From Roseicella frigidaeris (lineage in GTDB: Bacteria; Pseudomonadota; Alphaproteobacteria; Acetobacterales; Acetobacteraceae): 64,000 bases of DNA. The notes beneath the pieces are model-generated. The model had not been told where the DNA came from. It searched no databases and worked only from the letters and a program-made list of their open reading frames with translations. Location of the stretch: positions 62,001 through 126,000 of the forward strand of contig NZ_QLIX01000007.1 of assembly GCF_003258945.1 (NCBI RefSeq), written 5' to 3'. Shown here in pieces: positions 1 to 9,256 of the stretch. The position numbers and the translations under genes were made by a program. How positions within the stretch are numbered: position 1 is the first letter of the stretch; every line of letters starts with the position of its first letter.

Positions 1-541
1 TCTTGGCCGTCGGGTCGGTGCGCACCAGGCAGAAGCACCAGTCGGCATTGTGCGCCGTCGAGGTCCAGATCTTCTGGCCGTTGACGATGTAGTGGTCGCC
101 CTCCCGCTTCGCCGCGGTGCGCAGGCTGGCAAGGTCGGAGCCGGCGCCGGGCTCGGAGAAGCCCTGGCACCACCAGTCGTCCAGGTTGGCGGCGCGCGGC
201 AGGAAGCGCTTCTTCTGCGCCTCGGTGCCGAACTGGATCAGCACCGGGCCGAGCATGGTGATGTTGAAGGAGAGCAGCTCCGGCGCCGGGGCGGAGAGGT
301 TCTCCTCGAGGAAGATCATGCGCTGGATCGGGCTCCAGCCCGGCCCGCCATGCGCCTTCGGCCAGTTGTAGGCGGCCCAGCCCTGGGCGTTCAGGATGCG
401 CTGCCAGGCGATGGTGTCCTGCTTGCGCGGCGGATAGCCGAGGCGCATGCGCTCGTGGATCTCGCGCGGCAGGTTGTCCCGGATGAAGCCGCGCACCTCC
501 TCGCGGAAGGCGGCCTCCTCGGGCGTGAATCGCAGGTCCAT
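1..541 (-). CDS. Acyl-CoA dehydrogenase (3' end outside window)
   Basis: Flavin-dependent acyl-CoA dehydrogenase, catalysing alpha-beta desaturation of an acyl-CoA thioester with electrons passed to ETF. Only the first 180 residues are in the window. The start is the ATG at 541, opening with MDLRFTPEEAAFREEVR, typical of the N-terminal helical domain. The FAD/substrate-binding stretch reads QGFSEPGAGSDLASL, then GQKIWTSTAHNADWC, both diagnostic for the family. The next gene upstream, on the same strand, encodes a hydratase/3-hydroxyacyl-CoA dehydrogenase, so the pair fits one beta-oxidation-like route. The substrate chain type cannot be told. The catalytic base region lies beyond the edge. 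Confidence 0.93.
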   Translation of the reverse strand, partial: MDLRFTPEEAAFREEVRGFIRDNLPREIHERMRLGYPPRKQDTIAWQRILNAQGWAAYNWPKAHGGPGWSPIQRMIFLEENLSAPAPELLSFNITMLGPVLIQFGTEAQKKRFLPRAANLDDWWCQGFSEPGAGSDLASLRTAAKREGDHYIVNGQKIWTSTAHNADWCFCLVRTDPTAK

Positions 542-608
542 GGACGTGTCCCTTCCCGTGGTTCTACCGACGGACCGGTCTCCTGGCCGGTCCGAGGCCC
601 TCCGCAGG

Positions 609-665
609 TGCGGCGAAGGCCCAAGCCAGCCGGAGGATTGCGCCCGGCGTCCGAGGGCGATGGTG

Positions 666-667
<2 letters not shown>
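609..667. repeat. Family B repeat, partial copy
   Basis: This stretch resembles the middle and right part of the complete family B element at 63477-63648, sharing a core close to CCGGAGGNTTGCGCCCGGCG. It ends exactly at the stop codon of the 3-hydroxyacyl-CoA dehydrogenase gene. The other end of the element is not recognisable, so it is probably a degraded copy. Confidence 0.55.
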
Positions 668-2762
<2,095 letters not shown>

Positions 2763-2857
2763 CCTCGATCCCTCCGCCGATTGCTTAGCCGGCTATCGTT
2801 CAGCCGAGGCTAGACCGTCCGCCCGGCCCTGGCGAGAGCGTTTCGGCGCGCCGATCC

Positions 2858-2882
2858 AAGCCGCTTCGCGGCTTCGTGGGGA
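2858..2882. repeat. Family A repeat fragment with 7-bp hairpin
   Basis: AAGCCGC-TTC-GCGGCTT forms a perfect 7-bp stem, followed by CGTGGGGA. This matches one end of the longer family A elements at 10885 and 38598. It lies just 3' of the solute-receptor gene (minus strand) and could double as its transcript end. Confidence 0.45.
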
Positions 2883-2886
2883 GTCA

Positions 2887-3882
2887 TCAGTGCAGCAGCA
2901 GCCCGGCCTGGCCCGCCGCCTGGCGCGACAGCACCGCCTCCTGCCGCAGCAGCGCCGCGAAGCCCTCGGGGCTGCGGGTCGCCGGATCGGCCAGCAGGCT
3001 GCCGGTCTCCTCCACCCGTGCCTGCAGCGCCGGATCGGCGAGCGGCCCGGCGAAGCCCGCCTGCAGGGCGGCGATCAGCCGGGACGGCGTGCCCGCCGGC
3101 ACCAGGATGCCGATGAAGGAGACGAGGCCGCCCCCCGGCACCCCGGCGGCGGCGAGGCTCGGCACCTCGGGCAGCATCGGCAGGGGCTGCGGCAGGGCGG
3201 CGGCGAGGATGCGGAGCTGCCCGTCGCGGTGCAGCGGCAGGGCGGTGGTCACCTGCTCCATCGAGCAGGCGAGCGCGCCGCTCAGCAGGTCGGGCGTCGC
3301 GGCGCCGCTCGAGCGGTAGGGCACATGCACCAGGCCGATGCCGGTCGCGGCGTTCAGCAGCTCGATGTTGAGGTGGTTGGAGGTGCCGGTGCCGGCCGAG
3401 CCGCATTGCAGCTGCCCGGGCCGGGCCTTCGCATGGGCGATGAACTCCTCCAGGCTCCGCACCGGCAGCTTCGGGCTGGCCACCAGCACCTGCGGCGTGC
3501 GGAAGCAGAGGCAGACCGGCAGGAAATCCCGCGCCGGGTCGTAGGGCACCCGCTCCATGATCAGCGGGTTGATGACGAGGGCGCCGTTCGAGCCGAGCAG
3601 CAGCGTATGCCCGTCCGGCTGGGCGCGGGCCACCAGCTCGGTGCCGAGATTGCCGCCGGCGCCGGGCCGGTTCTCGATCACCACCGGCTGGCCGAGCCGC
3701 TCGGCGACGGCCGGCGTCAGCAGCCGCGCCAGCGTGTCGAGGTTGCCGCCGGCGCCGAAGGGCACGACGAGGCGCAGCGGACGATCGGGGAAGCGGGCCT
3801 CCGCGCCGGCGATGGCCGGCGCCGCGAGCAGGGCGAGCGCGGCGCGGCGGGTCAGCGGCCCGGGCCTCTGGCGGCGGATCAT
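2887..3882 (-). CDS. Bug/TctC-family tripartite tricarboxylate transporter substrate-binding protein
   Basis: Periplasmic solute receptor of 331 residues. The N-terminus has twin arginines and a hydrophobic core (RRAALALLAAPAIAGAEA), a likely Tat or Sec export signal. The mature protein opens with FPDRPLRLVVPFGAGGNLDTLARLL, the hallmark of the Bug family, which binds carboxylates for TTT-type uptake. The family motif VIENRPGAGGNLGTELVARA and the later NHLNIELLNAATG are present. No TctA/TctB membrane genes are adjacent; orphan Bug receptors are common in beta- and alphaproteobacteria. It is divergent from the CoA-transferase genes at 4035, so the imported acid may be activated by them. That link is inferred from position only. 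Confidence 0.93.
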   Translation of the reverse strand: MIRRQRPGPLTRRAALALLAAPAIAGAEARFPDRPLRLVVPFGAGGNLDTLARLLTPAVAERLGQPVVIENRPGAGGNLGTELVARAQPDGHTLLLGSNGALVINPLIMERVPYDPARDFLPVCLCFRTPQVLVASPKLPVRSLEEFIAHAKARPGQLQCGSAGTGTSNHLNIELLNAATGIGLVHVPYRSSGAATPDLLSGALACSMEQVTTALPLHRDGQLRILAAALPQPLPMLPEVPSLAAAGVPGGGLVSFIGILVPAGTPSRLIAALQAGFAGPLADPALQARVEETGSLLADPATRSPEGFAALLRQEAVLSRQAAGQAGLLLH

Positions 3883-4034
3883 GGCGTCCCTTCCCGTCCT
3901 GTGGCGCGTCTGCGCGCGCCCGGGCGCAGTGAAGCATCCCGCCCGCCCGGCCGCCAGGGGCTGGCCGGGCCGGCGAGGCCGCGCCTACACTCCGCGCCAA
4001 CGCAGGATGCGAGGCGAGGAGGAAGCGCCCGGGC

Positions 4035-4733
4035 ATGATCGACAAATTCGTCCGCTCCATGGCCGAGGCCATGGCCGGCATCCCGGACGGCGCCACCGTC
4101 ATGATGCCCGGCTTCGGCGAGGTGGGCGCGCCGAACGCGCTGCTGGAAGGGTTGATCGAGCAGGGCGCGACCGACCTGACCCTGGTGATCAACTCCGCCG
4201 GCCGCATGCGCGTGCCCGGCAAGCCGCCGAACGCGGTGGCGCGGCTGATCGACCAGGGCCGGGTGCGCAAGGTGATCACCAGCTTCGTGCGCGCCAACAG
4301 CGTCGCCGGCGACTGGGTGCGCGACGGCAGGCTGCAGGCGGAGGTGATCCCGCAGGGCACGCTGGCCGAGCGCATCCGCGCCGCCGGCGCCGGCATCCCC
4401 GCCTTCTTCACCCCGACCGGCGCCGGCACCCTCATCGCCGAGGGCAAGGAGGTGCGCGAGTATCAGGGCCGGCCCTGCATCCTGGAGGAGGCGCTGCCCG
4501 GCGACGTGGCGCTGATCGAGGCCTGGATGGCCGATCGCTGGGGCAACCTGACCTACAGGGAGACCGGGCAGAATTTCAATCCGATCATGGCGATGGCGGC
4601 GAAGCTGACGATCGTGCAGACGCACAACGCGGTCGATCTCGGCATGCTGCCGGCGAACGCCATCCACACGCCCGGCATCTACGTCAACCGGGTGCTGCAC
4701 CTGCCGGTCGGCGACCCGGTGCTGCCGCGGTGA
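4035..4733 (+). CDS. 3-oxoacid CoA-transferase family, subunit A
   Basis: Alpha subunit (232 residues) of a two-subunit family I CoA-transferase, which moves CoA from a donor thioester to a free carboxylic acid. The glycine-rich segment VMMPGFGEVGAPNALLEGL near the N-terminus and FFTPTGAGTLIAEGKE in the middle match ScoA/PcaI-type subunits. RBS AGGAGGAAGC is 8 bases before the ATG. The B subunit starts immediately downstream, which supports a functional heterodimer. The exact acid (succinyl, acetoacetate, 3-oxoadipate or other) cannot be assigned from sequence. Divergent transcription from the Bug receptor leaves a shared promoter region at 3883-4034. Confidence 0.92.
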   Translation: MIDKFVRSMAEAMAGIPDGATVMMPGFGEVGAPNALLEGLIEQGATDLTLVINSAGRMRVPGKPPNAVARLIDQGRVRKVITSFVRANSVAGDWVRDGRLQAEVIPQGTLAERIRAAGAGIPAFFTPTGAGTLIAEGKEVREYQGRPCILEEALPGDVALIEAWMADRWGNLTYRETGQNFNPIMAMAAKLTIVQTHNAVDLGMLPANAIHTPGIYVNRVLHLPVGDPVLPR

Positions 4734-4755
4734 GGCCATGGGGGAGCGAGCGAGC

Positions 4756-5415
4756 ATGAACGAGACGCGGCAGGGCTTCGGGCCGCTCACCCGCACCGGC
4801 ATGGCGGCGCGGGCGGCGCAGGACGTGCCGGAGGGCTGGTACGTCAATCTCGGCATCGGCATCCCGACGCTGATCGCCGATTACATCCCGCCGGAGCGCG
4901 AGGTGGTGGTGCATTCCGAGAACGGCATCCTCGGCATGGGCCCGGCGCCACCGCCGCACCAGCAGAATCCCTGGCTGGTCAATGCCAGCACCCAGCGCGT
5001 CAGCCTCCGCCCCGGCGGCGCCTTCGTGCATCACGCCGACAGCTTCGCCATGGTGCGCGGCGGGCATATCGACCTCTGCGTGCTCGGCGGCTTCCAGGTG
5101 GCGGAGAATGGCGACCTGGCGAATTGGGCGCATTCGCCGACCGAGACCGGGCGGCAGATCGGCGGCGCCATGGATCTCGCGGTGGGCGCCAAGCGGGTCT
5201 GGGTGGTGATGGAGCACACGACGAAGGACGGCGCGGCGCGGCTGCTGCGCCGCTGCAGCTACCCGCTGACCGCGGCGGGTTGCGTCAGCCGGGTCTACAC
5301 CAACCTCGCCGTGCTCGAGGTGACGCCGAAGGGCTTCGTCGTCCTCGACATGGTCCCCGGCCTCGACTTCGCCGATCTCCAGGCCCGCACCGGCGCCGAG
5401 CTGCACCGCGCCTGA
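4756..5415 (+). CDS. 3-oxoacid CoA-transferase family, subunit B
   Basis: Beta subunit of the CoA-transferase. It contains WYVNLGIGIPTLIADYIP and the catalytic glutamate motif VVHSENGILGMGP, where the Glu of SENG forms the acyl-glutamyl and CoA-glutamyl intermediate in this family. HADSFAMVRGGHID and the terminal region resemble ScoB/PcaJ. An upstream ATG at 4738 (225 residues) is only 4 bases after the A-subunit stop. The ATG at 4756 (219 residues) is preferred because GGGGAG sits 9 bases before it. The gene is co-transcribed with subunit A. Confidence 0.92.
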   Translation: MNETRQGFGPLTRTGMAARAAQDVPEGWYVNLGIGIPTLIADYIPPEREVVVHSENGILGMGPAPPPHQQNPWLVNASTQRVSLRPGGAFVHHADSFAMVRGGHIDLCVLGGFQVAENGDLANWAHSPTETGRQIGGAMDLAVGAKRVWVVMEHTTKDGAARLLRRCSYPLTAAGCVSRVYTNLAVLEVTPKGFVVLDMVPGLDFADLQARTGAELHRA

Positions 5416-5440
5416 CATGCCGGCCCCGTCTGGCGCCTCC

Positions 5441-5539
5441 CGTTGCCCTGCCGCGGCTTCGCCGCGGCAGGCCGTGACGCATCCCGGGCCAGAGGCGAAT
5501 CACGGGGTCCCCGCGGCGGCGCGCAGCGACGTCGTGGGG
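5441..5539. repeat. Family A intergenic repeat, copy 1
   Basis: This hairpin-rich element contains CCTGCCGCGG-CTTCG-CCGCGGCAGG (5447-5471, 10-bp perfect stem), then GTGACGC, then GAATCACGGGGTCCCC, and ends with CGTCGTGGGG. Copies at 10885-10984, 14513-14604 and 38598-38697 have the same order of blocks; this one is in the opposite orientation to the other three. It lies between convergent genes and may act as a transcript end. Confidence 0.7.
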
Positions 5540-5546
5540 AAATAAA

Positions 5547-6476
5547 TTATGTGCGCATCAACGCCCGCACATGCGCGGCGGTGCTGTGCGCCAGCGCGTC
5601 GAGGTCGTAGCCGCCCTCCAGCAGGCTGACCACCCGGCCGCGCGCATGCCGCTCCGCCAGGGCGCAGATCTCGGCCGTCAGCCAGGCGAAATCCGCCTCC
5701 CGCACGCGAAGCTGCGCCAGCGGGTCGCGGGCATGCGCATCGAAGCCGGCCGAGATCACCAGCAGCTCCGGCGCGAAGCGCTCGACCGCGGGCAGCAGCT
5801 CCTCCGCCCAGGCGGCGCGGAAGGCGGCGCCGTCGGCGCCCGGCGGCAGCAGGGCGTTGAAGACGTTGCCGACGCCCCGCTCCCGCGCATCGCCGGTGCC
5901 GGGATAGAGCGGCCACTGGTGCGAGGAGGCGTAGAGGATGGCCGGCTCGCGCTCCACGCAGGCCTGGCTGCCATTGCCGTGATGCACGTCGAAATCGAGG
6001 ATGGCGACCCGCGCCGCGCCATGCGCCGCGATGGCGTGGCGGGCGGCGAGGACGGCATTGGCGAAGAAGCAGAAGCCCATCGGCCGGCTCGGCTCGGCAT
6101 GGTGGCCGGGCGGGCGGGTGGCGCAGAAGGCGCGCCGCACCTCGCCCCGCATCACCGCATCCGCCGCCGCGATGGCCGCGCCGGCGGCGCGGAGCGCCGC
6201 CTCGGCGCTGCCCTGGCTCATGATGGTGTCGCCGTCGAGCGGCACGGTCTCGCCCGCCGCCGGGCGGATGCCGAGGATCGCCTCGACGTAATTGCGCGGA
6301 TGCACGCGGCAGAGCTGCTCGATGCTGGCCTCGGGCGCCTGGTCGCGGATCAGCTCGGCGAATTCCTCCTGGTCCAGCGCCGTCAGCACCGCGCGCAGCC
6401 GGTCCGGGCATTCCGGGTGGTAGTCGCCCGGGTCGTGCAGCAGGCAGGCCCGATGGGTCAGCAGCAGCGTGCTCAT
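5547..6476 (-). CDS. Histone-deacetylase-family Zn hydrolase (acetylpolyamine amidohydrolase/AcuC type)
   Basis: A 309-residue arginase-fold deacetylase. All expected active-site segments are present: RPPGHHAE (tandem histidines), DFDVHHGNGSQ (Zn-ligand Asp and His), SAGFDAHARDP (second Zn-ligand Asp) and EGGYDLDAL. In bacteria such enzymes deacetylate small amines or acylated proteins; the substrate here is unknown. The start is ATG 6476, which overlaps the stop of the upstream TusA-like gene (ATGA). The two are therefore translationally coupled, and longer readings upstream are rejected. The coupling to a sulfur-carrier gene is unusual. Confidence 0.93.
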   Translation of the reverse strand: MSTLLLTHRACLLHDPGDYHPECPDRLRAVLTALDQEEFAELIRDQAPEASIEQLCRVHPRNYVEAILGIRPAAGETVPLDGDTIMSQGSAEAALRAAGAAIAAADAVMRGEVRRAFCATRPPGHHAEPSRPMGFCFFANAVLAARHAIAAHGAARVAILDFDVHHGNGSQACVEREPAILYASSHQWPLYPGTGDARERGVGNVFNALLPPGADGAAFRAAWAEELLPAVERFAPELLVISAGFDAHARDPLAQLRVREADFAWLTAEICALAERHARGRVVSLLEGGYDLDALAHSTAAHVRALMRT

Positions 6477-6712
6477 GCCGACTCGCTCCTCTTGCGCAGC
6501 ACGTAACGGTAGACCCCATCCGCCTCGGTCGCGGACACGAGCCCGTGCCCCGTCTCGGCGCAGAAGGCGGCGAAGTCGCGCTGGCTGGCCGGGTCGGTGG
6601 CGAGCACGGTGAGCAGCGCCCCGGGCGGCAGGCCGCGCAGGGCCTTGTTGGCGCGCAGCACCGGCAGCGGGCAGGACAGGCCCTGGACGTCGAGGAGCGT
6701 TTCCGACATCAC
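6473..6712 (-). CDS. TusA/SirA-family sulfur carrier protein
   Basis: A small protein of 79 residues with the family motif SCPLPVLRANKAL near residue 14. The cysteine of CPxP is the persulfide carrier in TusA-type sulfur relay proteins. The C-terminal half (GVYRYVLRKRSESA) completes the compact alpha/beta fold. Not every member works in tRNA 2-thiolation; many act in sulfur trafficking or have unknown roles. It overlaps by 4 bases with the downstream histone-deacetylase-like gene, forming a two-gene operon. A second ATG one codon inside (6709) is equally possible. Confidence 0.9.
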   Translation of the reverse strand: MMSETLLDVQGLSCPLPVLRANKALRGLPPGALLTVLATDPASQRDFAAFCAETGHGLVSATEADGVYRYVLRKRSESA

Positions 6713-6760
6713 CCGAATCCAGCACCCGCGCGCCGCCCCTGCAAGGCTGTCGCCGTCAGG

Positions 6761-6825
6761 GCGCCTGGTTTCGGAGCATCGTCACCCGATCAGGTGAGTC
6801 CATCGGATCGGGATCTGCCCCAGGC
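6761..6825. repeat. Family C palindromic repeat, copy 1 (divergent)
   Basis: GGAGCATCGTCACCCGATCAGGTG, followed by a degenerate complement ending in ATCGGGATCTGCCCCAGG. It is the same element as at 7818-7881 and 32100-32158, but the second arm is mutated. It lies between the divergent TusA and ROK kinase genes. Confidence 0.65.
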
Positions 6826-6861
6826 TTGTGCCGGCCGGGGCAGGATTGCAGTCTCGGCCCC

Positions 6862-7749
6862 ATGTGGCGGATCGGCATCGACCTCGGCGGCACCAAGACG
6901 GAGATCGTGGCGCTCGACCCCGCCGGCGCGGTGCGGCTGCGGCGGCGGGCGCCGACACCGCCCGCCTATGCCGGCGTCATCGCGCTCGTCGGCGAGCTGG
7001 TCGCGGCGGCGGAGGCCGAGCTGGGCGGGCCGGGCACGGTCGGCATCGGCATCCCCGGCAGCCTCTCGCCGCGGACCGGGCTGGTGCGCGGGGCGAATTC
7101 CACCTGGTTGAACGGCGGCCGGCTGGATGCCGACCTCGCCGCGCGGCTCGGCCGGCCGGTGCGGCTGGCCAACGACGCCAATTGCCTGGCGATGAGCGAG
7201 GCGACGGACGGCGCCGGGGCGGGGCATGGCACGGTCTTCGCCGTCATCCTCGGCACCGGGGTCGGCGCCGGCATCGTCACCGGCGGCCGCCTCCTCGAGG
7301 GGCGCAACCGCATCGCCGGGGAATGGGGCCACAACCCGCTGCCCTGGATGACGCCGGAGGAGTATCCGGGCCCGGCCTGCTGGTGCGGCAGGCAGGGCTG
7401 CATCGAGGCCTTCCTCTGCGGCCCGGCGCTGGCGGCCGAGGTGGATGGGCCCGGCGCCCGCGACGCCAGCGCCCTGCCGGCCCGCGCCGCCGCGGGCGAT
7501 GCGCGCGCCGCCGCGGCGCTCGCCCGGCATGCCGACCGGCTGGCGCGGGCCCTGGCGCATGTGGTGAACATCCTCGACCCCGACTGCATCGTGCTGGCGG
7601 GCGGGCTGTCCAACATGGCGCATCTGCGGGCCGAGGTGCCGGCGCGCATGGCGGGCTTCGTCTTCAGCGACCATGTCGAGACGCCGCTGCTCCCGGCGCG
7701 GCATGGCGACAGCAGCGGCGTGCTGGGCGCGGCGCGGCTCTGGGATTAG
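6862..7749 (+). CDS. ROK-family sugar kinase (fructokinase/N-acetylhexosamine kinase type)
   Basis: ATP-dependent hexose kinase of 295 residues. The start at 6862 gives MWRIGIDLGGTKTEIVAL, the phosphate-1 (DxGGT) motif. The ROK signature follows as FAVILGTGVGAGIVTGGRLL. A zinc site is visible as GHNPLP...CWCGRQGCIEAF, with the CxCGxxGCxE pattern that separates ROK kinases from other ASKHA sugar kinases. The catalytic Asp is in RLANDANCLAMSE. The adenosine motif IVLAGGLSNM is near the C-terminus. Substrate specificity cannot be read; fructokinase Mak and NagK share these motifs. It appears monocistronic, with family C repeats on both sides. Confidence 0.92.
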   Translation: MWRIGIDLGGTKTEIVALDPAGAVRLRRRAPTPPAYAGVIALVGELVAAAEAELGGPGTVGIGIPGSLSPRTGLVRGANSTWLNGGRLDADLAARLGRPVRLANDANCLAMSEATDGAGAGHGTVFAVILGTGVGAGIVTGGRLLEGRNRIAGEWGHNPLPWMTPEEYPGPACWCGRQGCIEAFLCGPALAAEVDGPGARDASALPARAAAGDARAAAALARHADRLARALAHVVNILDPDCIVLAGGLSNMAHLRAEVPARMAGFVFSDHVETPLLPARHGDSSGVLGAARLWD

Positions 7750-7773
7750 TGCCCACGACGCCGGACCGTCGGC

Positions 7774-7881
7774 CTAGGGCACTTCCCCTGAACACCGGTT
7801 CAGGGGAAGTGCCCTAGACTATTGTTTTCAGAACATCGTCACCCGATCAGGTGACTCCACCTGATCGGGATCTGCTCTAGG
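7774..7881. repeat. Family C repeat with 20-bp perfect palindrome, copy 2
   Basis: Two hairpins in tandem. 7774-7793 pairs perfectly with 7798-7817 (20-bp stem, loop ACCG). 7842-7853 (CCCGATCAGGTG) pairs with 7858-7869 (loop ACTC). Between them is ATTGTTTTCAGAACATCGTCA, and the element ends in TCTGCTCTAGG. It lies just after the ROK kinase stop and could terminate its transcript. The same block order recurs at 32064-32158. Confidence 0.8.
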
Positions 7882-8043
7882 GCGTGATGAGCTTCGCAAG
7901 GCCCCCGAATGTCAGCACGATATTGGTGCCGACCATCCATTTCAGCGGGGTCAGCGAGAACAATCTCCTGTCCCAAAAAAGGCCCGCAATGCCAATGAAT
8001 TCAAGCAGCGATGCGACAGGGGAAGGCTGGCTCCCCCACGCCC
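7877..8043 (-). pseudogene. Possible C-terminal remnant of a small membrane protein
   Basis: On the minus strand a frame without a start codon reads LLEFIGIAGLFWDRR, then KWMVGTNIVLTFGGLAKLI, and ends with TAG at 7877-7879. It contains two hydrophobic stretches and is less GC-rich than its neighbours. It sits between a family C repeat and the lipoprotein gene. I do not recognise the family; it may be the tail of a deleted gene or chance. Confidence 0.22.
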
Positions 8044-8050
8044 TGCCCGC

Positions 8051-9133
8051 CTACTGCCCCGGGATCGTCACCACCGGCGTCGGCGCCCCCTGGCCGCTCT
8101 CGGCCAGCACCTGCAGCACATAGGCGAAGGTGAAGACCGCCTTGGAGGCGTAATCCCCGGCCGGGATCCAGAACCAGCGGTCGCGGTAGGGCACGGCGGC
8201 ATAGGCATCCGCCGGCACCTTGCTGCCCTGCAGCACGCGGATGATCCGCTCGCCCGGCAGCGCCGCGCCGGTCTCGCCGCGCTTCACATCCTGCTCCGCC
8301 ACGTCCACCTGGGCGCCGAGCTCGTTCAGGATCTGCAGCATCGAGCGCGTCTGCACCGCGAGCTGCCCGGGCGCCCGCCGCTGCCCGCCATAGACCACCT
8401 CCAGCTCCCGGCTGCCCGGCGGCACGCCGAGAAGCCGGCGCATCTGCCGCATCGCATCGGCGCCCGGCCCCTTCTCGGCATCGAGCAGCAGGATGACGCG
8501 GCGCCCGCCCGGCCGCAGATCGAAGCGCAGGCCGAGATTGCCGCTGGCCTGCACCTGGCGCATCGCCTGCATCAGCGCGAGGAAGCCGCCCGAGGCGTCC
8601 TGCGACTGCCCGCCGCTGGTCGCCGCATTCGGCATGCCGTTCACCGATTGCACGCCGAGCCGGAAGATGAGATCGACCGGCGCCCCGCTCTGCGCCAGGG
8701 AGAGCAGCTCGGCTGGGGCCAGCGGGCGCAGGTAGGATTGCGCGAAGCGCTCGCCGGTCACCGGCGTGAAGGTGAAGGTCGGCCGCGTCGTGTACTGCAC
8801 CGTGCCGCCGACGGTCGCGTAATTGCCCGGCGCGGCGTTCGGATAGGCGTTGAGGCCGAGCTGCCCTGTGCTCTGCAGCTGGTAGCCGGAGATGAGCTGG
8901 CTGACCGAGAGGAAAGTCGGCACGTCGCCATAGCGCATCCGCACCATGTTCAGCAGCATCTGCCGCTTCGTCCCCTCGCCGAGCGCCTCGGCATAGCCCA
9001 TCTGGTCCATGTCGAGCCGCTGCGGCCCGACCCCGGCGCAGCCAGCGAGCAGGGCCGGCAGCAGGGCGGCGGCGAGGAGCGGCCGGCGGCGCGGGGACGG
9101 ACGGGGCGGGGTGGGATGACGGCGCGTTACCAT
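8051..9133 (-). CDS. Uncharacterised outer-membrane-type lipoprotein
   Basis: A predicted lipoprotein of 360 residues from the ATG at 9133. The N-terminus is a basic stretch, then a hydrophobic core ending in the lipobox LLAGC, where the Cys would be lipidated near residue 31. The mature part includes MLLNMVRMRYGDVPTFLSVSQLISGY, FTFTPVTGERFAQSYLRPL and a C-terminal YRDRWFWIPAGDYASKAVF. These recur in conserved hypothetical proteobacterial proteins of unknown function. No enzyme motif was found. The reading frame continues upstream without stop, but the lipobox fixes the start. It runs convergent to the ROK kinase and divergent from the esterase gene at 9257. Confidence 0.85.
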   Translation of the reverse strand: MVTRRHPTPPRPSPRRRPLLAAALLPALLAGCAGVGPQRLDMDQMGYAEALGEGTKRQMLLNMVRMRYGDVPTFLSVSQLISGYQLQSTGQLGLNAYPNAAPGNYATVGGTVQYTTRPTFTFTPVTGERFAQSYLRPLAPAELLSLAQSGAPVDLIFRLGVQSVNGMPNAATSGGQSQDASGGFLALMQAMRQVQASGNLGLRFDLRPGGRRVILLLDAEKGPGADAMRQMRRLLGVPPGSRELEVVYGGQRRAPGQLAVQTRSMLQILNELGAQVDVAEQDVKRGETGAALPGERIIRVLQGSKVPADAYAAVPYRDRWFWIPAGDYASKAVFTFAYVLQVLAESGQGAPTPVVTIPGQ

Positions 9134-9256
9134 GCGCCGCCCTATTGCCATCCCCGGCCCGGGTCCGGCCAGGGGGGCCCAAAGGGGGTGGCTGGCGGGG
9201 CCCCAGGGGCGCAGAGGAGGCTTGCCGCCGCCGCGCCGCCGTTCCAGCCTCGCCGC

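Noticed and set aside
7884-8123. Plus-strand 79-codon frame after the ROK kinase
   Set aside because: It runs antisense into the lipoprotein gene and has no ribosome site; the opposite frame looks more protein-like.
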